DNA of 64,000 nucleotides from Paroedura picta (lineage: Eukaryota; Chordata; Lepidosauria; Squamata; Gekkonidae), in the NCBI RefSeq assembly GCF_049243985.1, contig NC_135380.1:24352501-24416500 (forward strand), in the 5' to 3' direction. The translations under genes and the position numbers were made by a program. How positions within the stretch are numbered: position 1 is the first letter of the stretch; each line of letters begins with the position of its first letter. Under the pieces are notes generated by a model, which had not been told where the DNA came from, searched no databases, and worked only from the letters and a program-made list of their open reading frames with translations. This document shows positions 56,857 through 64,000 of the stretch, one piece after another.

Positions 56857-57287
56857 GCATAGGTTTTCATGGACTAGAGTCTACTTCTTCAGAGGCAGTG
56901 AATAGACCCCTGTCATGCAGACATTTTATTTAGGAAGCTTGAAAAGAAAAACAATAGCAGAGTCAAGGGGCCACATACTGTCCAAAGGACAGGGTGAAAT
57001 GTAATTAAGTATAATTCAGATGTCATTAAGAAATATAGAGGAACCATTCACCAATTAACATGTAATGGGTGGGAAGCCTTGTATTCAGAAGCTTTCTGTA
57101 TCCATATAAGACTCCATTTATCAAAGAGCTACATTTGAGTCTCATAGGATCCCACAGGACTTCTGTGATGCTGTCGGTTCTCTTCTGCAATAAACTACTG
57201 AGTTTTTTGCTAAAGCACTGAGTATGCCTATTTGGGGGAGGCTTATCATGGTACACCATGGAGACCGTAAGATTGTTGAGGTATAAG

Positions 57288-57430
57288 GTTTCAAGAGTCA
57301 AAACTTCCTTTGTCAGGAATGTTGACACTTGAAATCTTACACCTTGAACATCTTTTAGGTTTCTGAGGTGATATTGGACTTAAATCTCACTCTTCTATTG
57401 TAGGCCAACATAGCACTCCTCTGAAACTAT
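57288..57430. repeat. Diverged palindromic-family copy
   Basis: TTACACCTTGAACATCTTTT and GATATTGGACTTAAATCTCA then TAGGCCAACATAGCACTCC resemble the right half of the 22.8-kb repeat. Confidence 0.45.
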
Positions 57431-58690
57431 CTCCACAAGCAGAGGCTGGAAACCTCTGAATATGAGTGATGGGTGACAGCATCAGAGGAAGGTGTCTGCC
57501 TCTATGTCCTTGGCCCTACAGTTCACCTGGCTGGCCATATGTGAAACAGGATGCTGTATGAGATGGACCAATGGTGGCAACTGCCCTTTGTACAGCAACA
57601 TTTTTTGCCTGTTCTGCCCCCTTTCCTTTGCCCTATGGGGGAGTCTTCCAGATTAATTAAGGCAGACTTTATTACAGTTCTGCAAGGGCTACCATCAGAA
57701 CTTTTTTTAGGAGTGCCTTTGGGGTCACTGAGTTGTCCTCCAGCGAGGTTAAGTTCTTGTAAATGATGATTATTTATTAAGCTCGTTTTTTAAATTGCTT
57801 GATGTTCTTCTATTATCTTGTTTTTAAAGCATTTTATTTGCATTAGCTGTCCTGGGTCCCATTTGTTTAGGAGAAAGGACAAGCCTATAAATATTTCAAA
57901 CAAATAACGAGATCGAAATCCCAAGTCCTGGGTCACACCTGGGGGAGGGGGCAAGGGACTATGAAACCAATACCATCTAGCACAACGTTAGTGGTGAGAT
58001 GGCAGATTTGGGGTGTCGTTAGGAACGTCAGGACTCTGAATGGGAGAAGAACAAATCTGATATACAGGACATAATTCAGAAAGCTCTGCTCGATTCTCAG
58101 GGCAAAATTATTGGGAGTTGTGCAGGGAAAATAATCACCAGCTTTCTGCTTTACTTATGAGAATCGCAGTGATGAATAGGTGCAATTAAGGTTGAAGCAC
58201 TGGCCATTTAACTGCAGCAAGGAGCGTTTCTCCCACAGTTTTGCCCTTCAGCCTTAAAAGTTGAATAACGTGTTCCTGCAAGGCAAAAGTTGAGATACCT
58301 TCTCATTGGGATTGTCAGGTCTGAAAGAGATGACCGGGGAAAAACCCAGTCACAACATTACATAATGCAGGGGAACTTGACCACCACCCCCCACAACAAA
58401 AACCATCATCGAAAAGACCCGCATTTTTGTCAGTTGGTTAGCAAACTAGAAGTCGATCACAGGGTTATTCCGGTCTAAGCCCCCTGAAATCAAGGAGACT
58501 GCAGTAATAGACTTCTACAGACATATGGGGTAAACTGGGCTGAAGGAGAGCAACTGGACTTTGAGTGAGGGTCATAGTCCAAACAAAACTTTGAAAGCAC
58601 AGACTGAATCCAGCCACTATTTCATTGGTAAAAAGAGAGCAGGATGTCTCCTTTGACAACCAAAAGGGCTATGTTTGTGGTTTACAAGAC

Positions 58691-58891
58691 TTTAAGGTTG
58701 CCAGCCTGCTGGTGGGATCTGGAAATCTCCTGGGACTATAACTGATCTCCAGACAATAGAAATCAGTTACTTGGAGAAAATGGCCACTTTGGAAGGTAGA
58801 CTATGCCATTATGCCCCACTGAGGTCCCTATCCTCCTCAAATTCAGCCCTCCCCAGGCTCCACTCCCAAAACCTCAGGAGATTGCAATCCT
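58691..58891 (+). repeat. 'AGGGTTGCCA' repeat
   Basis: TTAAGGTTGCCAGCCTGCTG, CAGTTACTTGGAGAAAATGG and CCACTGAGGTCCCTATCC are clear family features. Confidence 0.75.
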
Positions 58892-58904
58892 TCGGAACTT
58901 GCAT

Positions 58905-59080
58905 TTATGAAAACTAAGTGGGACAACTCTGGGGATTGGATTACTGGAGATTTGGGAGTGGATCCTGGGTTTGCAGGGGGGGACCTCAGCTGGATGCAAT
59001 GTCATGAGGCCTACAAAGCAGTCATTTTCTTGAGGGGAACTGATCTGGTGAATGCTTGTAATCCTTGGAAGCTGATAATC
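58905..59080 (-). repeat. 'AGGGTTGCCA' repeat, inverted neighbour
   Basis: GATTACTGGAGATTTGGGAG and CATTTTCTTGAGGGGAACTG show a reverse copy directly after the forward one, so the two face each other. Confidence 0.6.
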
Positions 59081-59329
59081 CTACTTTGGGACACTTTCCT
59101 CTTTTCTTAACTTTGAAGCAGCTGCTGGTAGTTTAGGAGCTGCTTTAGAAAGATATATTTACGCTGTTTTAGCATCATGTTTCCTCCAAAGAATCTTGGG
59201 AACTGTAGCCTAGTGAGAGCTCCCTGATCCCTACTCTTCTCACACACAAATATAATTCCAAATTTCCTCTGGGAAGAAAGGAAGGCTATTCTAGTGGTTT
59301 GTTAGTAGTGCAGGTATGCCCTAGCATAG

Positions 59330-59618
59330 CCTTTCTTAACATTTTGACCCTTGAGAAACCCCTGAAACATTCTTCAGGCCTCGAGAAGCCCCAGAAGTGG
59401 TGCAATTGGGCAGAATGTGGGTGGGAAGCAGAGCTGTGGACACGCCCATCCGGGGCCACTCTCCTCCCCACCCCCTTCCCATATATAAATACACACACAC
59501 ATACACGCATACACACCCACACACAGAGAGATATACATAAACATACATACATTAATTAATTCCTACCGATTCAGGAAACCCTTCCAGGGCCATCAAGAAA
59601 CCCTGGTTGAGAAAGCCT
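59330..59618. repeat. 'TTTCTCAACC' DNA-transposon-like repeat
   Basis: AGCCTTTCTTAACATTTTGA at one end and GGTTGAGAAAGCC at the other are inverted, and CCTGAAACATTCTTCAGGC lies inside. A CA-rich microsatellite (59485-59525) grew in the middle. Confidence 0.7.
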
Positions 59619-59880
59619 ATTCAAGCATTACACCTATCAGTGCTGATAACTTTAAATAACATGGTCATCCTTATGTATGTATTCTCAAGGAAGACGCCAG
59701 ATCCTTATGGTCAATACATTTGTGGGATAGTCCTTCTATATACAGAAGGGATGTCCAAGAACACAAATCAGCCAACTCGGGAGAGGAGAGTAGATATTGC
59801 AGAAATCCTCACCATTTCCTTGTAGATGAGGATCAGAAAACTACCTTAGCAGTCACTAAATATTTAACCGCAGTGATCGC

Positions 59881-60247
59881 CATTTATGCACTGGATGTTT
59901 CATGCCAGGCTGCAGGATGGAGTTTTAGTCATGGCAGGTTGTCCCACCTCTTCCTGCACCCACACAGAAGAGCATTTGACCTGGTGTGCCTCATCGGCCC
60001 CCAATTTTTGCTCCTGCACGGGAGCTGGGGCAGTGAAGTTCCCAGTGCATAAACGGTCTAAGACCATTTACACACTGGAGGTTTCATGCCGGGCTGCAGG
60101 CTGGAGTTTTAATTGTGGCAGGTTGCCCCAGCTCTTCCTGCACCCACATGGGGGAGCATTTGGCCTGGTGCACATCATCTGCCCCTGATTTGTGCTCCTG
60201 CACAGGAGCTGGGGAAGTGAACTTCCCAGTGCATAAACAGTCTAAGA
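59881..60247. repeat. Two-unit tandem duplication, period 184
   Basis: Unit 1 begins CATTTATGCACTGGATG and unit 2, 184 bases later, CATTTACACACTGGAGG. Both contain TTTCATGCC and CTCTTCCTGCACCCACA, and end CCCAGTGCATAAAC. Each unit has inverted ends (TTTATGCACTGG and CCAGTGCATAAA in unit 1). Confidence 0.85.
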
Positions 60248-60841
60248 GAGCTGGATCTTGATCTGTTCAAGGTCTTTGAGTCAAAAATCACAAGACGCTA
60301 CCAAGATGGAGTTCTTGCCATCTGCAGTTGCCATGCATGCAGCTCCACAATGGATCCTGCACAATGGACAGCACAAAGGTTATGTACAGGGAGCTCTCTG
60401 TAAACAGAATGCCGCTTGACACAAGAAACAGCGCCATCTTTTGCATTAGGCTGCAGAGGCTTCCTCACTTGCTGCTGCTAAAAATAATTTTCAGACTCAG
60501 TTACATGAAGTCCTGGTAGCTACCGCCAAATGCAGTCCGGACGCCACTCAGTTGCTGACTACGTACATCACTGCCCCCCAATGGAAGAAATCAGAATTCC
60601 CTTGATCTTTTTTACGTCTATCGTATTATTGTTGGATTTTATACATTAGCCAACAACAGCTTCAAAAGATTTTTTTAAAGTTGTTGGCAGCGATTGTCCC
60701 TGGAAAGACCTTTCTGAAATCTATCACTCAGGAAAAGTACAGAGGACTTCCTTACAGTACTGTTCTAAGATTACTGACCCAATGTGAATGTGTTCCCTGA
60801 ACATTTGAACGTGCTTTAAGAATGCTCAGTATTCTTATTGG

Positions 60842-61003
60842 TAGGGTGGTAGTGGCTAGAGAGCTCCTGGAATTAAAACTGACCTCCAGGCAATATAAAT
60901 CAGTTTATTTGGAGAAAATAGTCACTTTGGAGGAGGACTCTAGGGCTCAGGTCCCTCTCCTCCCCAAACCCCACAGGCTCCACCCCCACTGAAATCCCTG
61001 CCC
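60842..61003 (+). repeat. 'AGGGTTGCCA' repeat, truncated
   Basis: AACTGACCTCCAGGCAATAT and TTATTTGGAGAAAATAGTCA are present; the closing end is lost and a SINE head fragment (CTTAACCACTACACTATGC) follows. Confidence 0.65.
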
Positions 61004-61155
61004 CCTGCTCTTAACCACTACACTATGCTGGCTCTTCACATTGACAGACATGAGTAAAGCCCACCAAAGCTTTCCAAGAGGACTTCGTTTGCACCAAGCA
61101 ACCTTCTTTCATTGGTTGTGTTAAACATGTCTAGCCCATTTCTTCACCAGCAAGT

Positions 61156-61495
61156 AAAAAGAAGAAGAAGAAGAAGAAGAAGAAGAAGAAGAAGAAGAAG
61201 AAGAAGAAGAAGAAGAAGAAGAAGAAGAAGAGTTGGTTCTTATATGCTGCTTGTCTCTACCAGGAGTGTCAAAGCGGCTTACAATCGCCTTCCCTTTCCT
61301 CTCCCCACAACAGACACCCTGTGAGGTGGGTGAGGCTGAGAGACCCCTGATATCACTGCTCGGTCAGAACAGCTTTATCAGTGCTGTGGCGAGCCCAAGG
61401 TCACCCAGCTGGCTGCATGTGGGGGAGTGCAGAATCGAACCCGGCTTGCCAGATTAGAAGTCCTCACTCCTAACCACTACACCAAATTGGGTCTC
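61156..61495 (-). repeat. Sauria-type SINE with expanded AAG tail
   Basis: About 24 AAG units at 61159-61232 are the complement of the CTT tail. The rest, AGTTGGTTCTTATATGCTGC to CTAACCACTACACCAAATTG, is a well preserved full-length SINE. Confidence 0.92.
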
Positions 61496-61759
61496 AACCA
61501 CCGCTAATCTCCGTGATAGATGTTGCATTGGGAGCAAGGCTGCCAAAGTGAAAGATATGTCTAAGAGGAGATGCTCACATGCTATGAGAGCTGCCTGGAA
61601 CCTCCATGCTCAGAGAGAATGGTTCTGACGCTGGTGGTGTCAAGTCAACATGGGAGAACTGTTGCGTTCATGAGTCTGTTGTCTGGCTACTGACAGAGAA
61701 AGACAGAATACAGGCAACTTTATATTTTCCCTGAAGACACCCTCTTCTTTCTTCTCCAC

Positions 61760-61920
61760 TCCAGAGTAATTTGTCTGCTTAGATTAGAATAATTAATGAA
61801 GAGCCATCAAAACTAATTGCTCGCCTTTAAGCATGAAATGGTGATCAGAGCTGTTAACGCTTTGATCATTCATGTGCATTCTGTATTCTCTTGGATGAAA
61901 TGTTCTTACAAAACGCGAGT
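61760..61920. promoter_or_regulatory. Repeat-free AT-rich block, candidate conserved element
   Basis: GAATAATTAATGAAGAGCCA, CAAAACTAATTGCTCG and AGCTGTTAACGCTTTGATCA hold homeodomain and HNF1-like motifs without any repeat signature. A candidate only. Confidence 0.25.
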
Positions 61921-62384
61921 CCTTGCCCTGTCCGTGCCTTTCCACTGATTTAAGAACTGACTTCAGAAGCACAGCCAGTCAGAACAGGAGGGCAGCCGAA
62001 TCTTTTCTGCTTCCCCAGCACTTTTCCGCTCCACTGGAGCTGGTTGTGTCTCACATCTGGGTCACTTCTCTTCCTCATGTCACTGCCAAGGTCCCACTGC
62101 TTGTCCCCTGCTCCCCTGAGGACTCCTGGGCCAGGAGGTCACTGCATTTCCCTTTGCTGTTCTGCTACTTCTGGCACAAGATAGGAGCTTGAAGGCTCCC
62201 TCGCTGCCAGTCATGGAGGCCAGGGGGAGGGGGGTAGATCAGGAAGGATGAGAGGAGCTTTCATCTCTGCCACAAAAGGACTTCTCCATGAATGCAGCAC
62301 TAGAAATCTGAAAACCACCAGAAGAAGCTGCGCTATTTCAAATTTCCAGAAATTATCACTCTAAAAGCTCAGTGAGCTCATCTG

Positions 62385-62530
62385 TGTAAGCTCATATTTA
62401 TCATTTCCGCTGGTGTTAATATTGTTTAGTGAACTGTATTTTACTTCCTGTAAGCCGCCCCAAGCCTTTGCTTGTCGGGGGAGTGATGAGATACAAACTT
62501 GATAAAAATGACTGTAAAAATAAATTAAAA
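62385..62530 (+). repeat. LINE 3' end
   Basis: TTTACTTCCTGTAAGCCGCC then CCAAGCC and TACAAACTTGATAAAAATG match the squamate LINE 3' tail. Confidence 0.6.
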
Positions 62531-62823
62531 TCTAACTGCAATGTTTCATATATTACTTTCACAAATTAACAGAATAACAACGGGCACACACACAATATCA
62601 ATGTTATTAGACATCAGAATTCTTTGACATTTCCTTGAAATTCCTCAGAAAGTGTATGCAAGAAGAAATATCCAAATTGTGTGGGTAAAATTTTATTTCA
62701 GGAGAAATCAAGTACAGTGCAACCCTATTCCTCCCTTCCTCCAAGGTCCCTGGAGTAACGTGTGATTCTACCTACCCCACCTGATTCTGACAACTCAGGG
62801 AAGTAGGCTAGGCTGAGAGCATC

Positions 62824-62912
62824 TGAACAGGAGTTTGTGTGCACAAAGGCTTATACCCAGAATAAAACTTTGTTGGCCTTAAAGGTGCTGCTGGACTCAA
62901 ACTTTGTTTAAG
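62824..62912 (+). repeat. Palindromic-family fragment
   Basis: GGCTTATACCCAGAATAAAA and TTAAAGGTGCTGCTGGACTC are right-half sequences of the family. Confidence 0.7.
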
Positions 62913-62974
62913 ATGGAAGAGGGTGACCCCAGGTCACCCATGAAACATCAGATCGCAGGAGCTGGCTTATGGGT

Positions 62975-63440
62975 CAGCTTAAGGAGATGTACCCAAGACC
63001 AGATAATTCAAGACTACGCTCTCCTTCCCCCTTGAAATGGGAAGGGGAGCAGTATTTTGGGACAGTGAAATTTTTTGTTTCAACAACAACCCCGGGGGAG
63101 ATGCTGGGGTTGACTGATCTGTGGGTCCCACCCTATATCAATTTGCCAAGCTTAGAAGCTGGCTAGTACATCTGACTGCCTGGTTGTTACATCACATGTT
63201 ACTATTGGTGGGATATGGGCAGCGGGATTGGAATTTGGGGAGGTATTTCTTGTTTTTTTGTCTGCCATCTTGTTGTTGTCTTGTGGTAGTATGTTGTTTT
63301 ATGGTTAACTGGGGGGGGGAATTGTTGGCTTTTTACTATTTTATCATATTTGGGCTACTGTGACCTTTTATTCTGTAAGCCGCCCCGAGTCGCCGTGTCG
63401 GGAAGGGTGGGGTACAAATTCTATAATAAATAAATAATAA
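62975..63440 (+). repeat. LINE 3' part with a UTR-like tail
   Basis: The copy ends TTCTGTAAGCCGCCCCGAGT, GGGGTACAAATTCTATAATA and AATAAATAATAA, the typical L2/CR1-type 3' tail. The upstream part has frame remnants with stops, so it is dead. Confidence 0.7.
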
Positions 63441-64000
63441 AAAATAACAACAACAAGCACCTTTAATAGCACAAAGAATAACTATACAAAGACAAAGGGG
63501 AAAAGAACTATTCCAGAGAATCATAAAAGTGTTAAATATTTTTAAAATAAAAGGCTTTGCAGATAGCGAGTGCTATAGCAGCGGAGATCTCAAGCTCCTT
63601 ATCCGCAAGAAGAAAAGATATCAACCTCATGTGCTTTTAACCATGCCTTATTGCGATCAGTGGTGCTTGTACGTTTTCCTGCCATGCTTTGTCTTAATAA
63701 AACTTTCAAAGACGTGGTTGCCTAAGGACCCAATTATTTCATTGTCTGAAAATATGTTCACAAATGAACTGTCCTTTTTGTGGATAAATGGCTTTCAGCA
63801 TGCCTAGGTAAGCCTGGACACAGGGCTTGCCGATATCCTTAAGCCAAACTGCTGGGCTCAACAGAAGGCGCAAATCTGGGCCATGGGGTCTATAATTACT
63901 GTTTATGGTCACAGTGGGGATTTCAGCTAGACTTTCCCAGATCTAATCTGACACTCCACCTAGAAACAATATCAGCACTTTACCATCGACTGATAACCTA
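63441..64000. other. Right edge, nothing assigned
   Basis: A 92-codon open frame lies here (63529-63807, plus). I see no family motif, splice sites or composition that would support calling it a gene. Confidence 0.35.

Noticed and set aside
61112-61324. Poly-arginine open frame
   Set aside because: It is the translation of an AAG microsatellite at a SINE tail.
63529-63807. 92-codon plus-strand frame at the right edge
   Set aside because: No motif, no splice support, and AT-rich composition.
1-64000. Endogenous retrovirus, LTR element or Polinton
   Set aside because: I recognised no long terminal repeats and no gag, pol, envelope or capsid-like frames.

Overview
The window looks like nuclear DNA from a squamate reptile (lizard; a gecko is possible but not provable from here). 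The reasons are spliced vertebrate genes with GT/AG introns and many sauropsid repeats: Sauria-type SINEs, a tRNA-derived SINE ending in ACCTTT repeats, 5S-rRNA-like SINEs, CR1 3' ends and short hairpin hAT MITEs.

Layout. Positions 1-1.7 kb hold a LINE fragment and the last two coding exons, stop and poly(A) signal of a plus-strand gene I could not identify. From 2.4 to 8.3 kb lies a complete minus-strand FAHD2A (seven coding exons, 324 residues), with a probable untranslated first exon and a CpG-rich promoter at 10.1-10.5 kb. From 15.1 to 43.2 kb lies minus-strand KCNIP3 (calsenilin/KChIP3) in its membrane-anchored isoform (eight coding exons, 230 residues), with a first intron of about 17.6 kb. 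From 43.2 to 64 kb I see no host exon; this is KCNIP3 upstream DNA filled with repeats, microsatellites and a few repeat-free stretches that may be conserved regulatory DNA.

The order KCNIP3 then FAHD2A, same strand, matches my memory of human 2q11 (PROM2-KCNIP3-FAHD2A), so this is probably a conserved syntenic block. The two proteins have unrelated jobs: FAHD2A is a predicted mitochondrial fumarylacetoacetate-hydrolase-fold enzyme, and KCNIP3 is a neuronal calcium sensor that binds Kv4 channels.

I found no operon, CRISPR, prokaryotic system or intact mobile coding element, and no LTR element or endogenous virus that I could recognise. The most unusual signals are in the repeats. Hairpin MITE copies carry private base changes mirrored in both arms. 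A palindromic repeat family also leaves 40-47 bp tail-only insertions flanked by 13-14 bp direct repeats, as a retroposon would. All assignments were made by reading the sequence and from memory of protein families; no database search was run.
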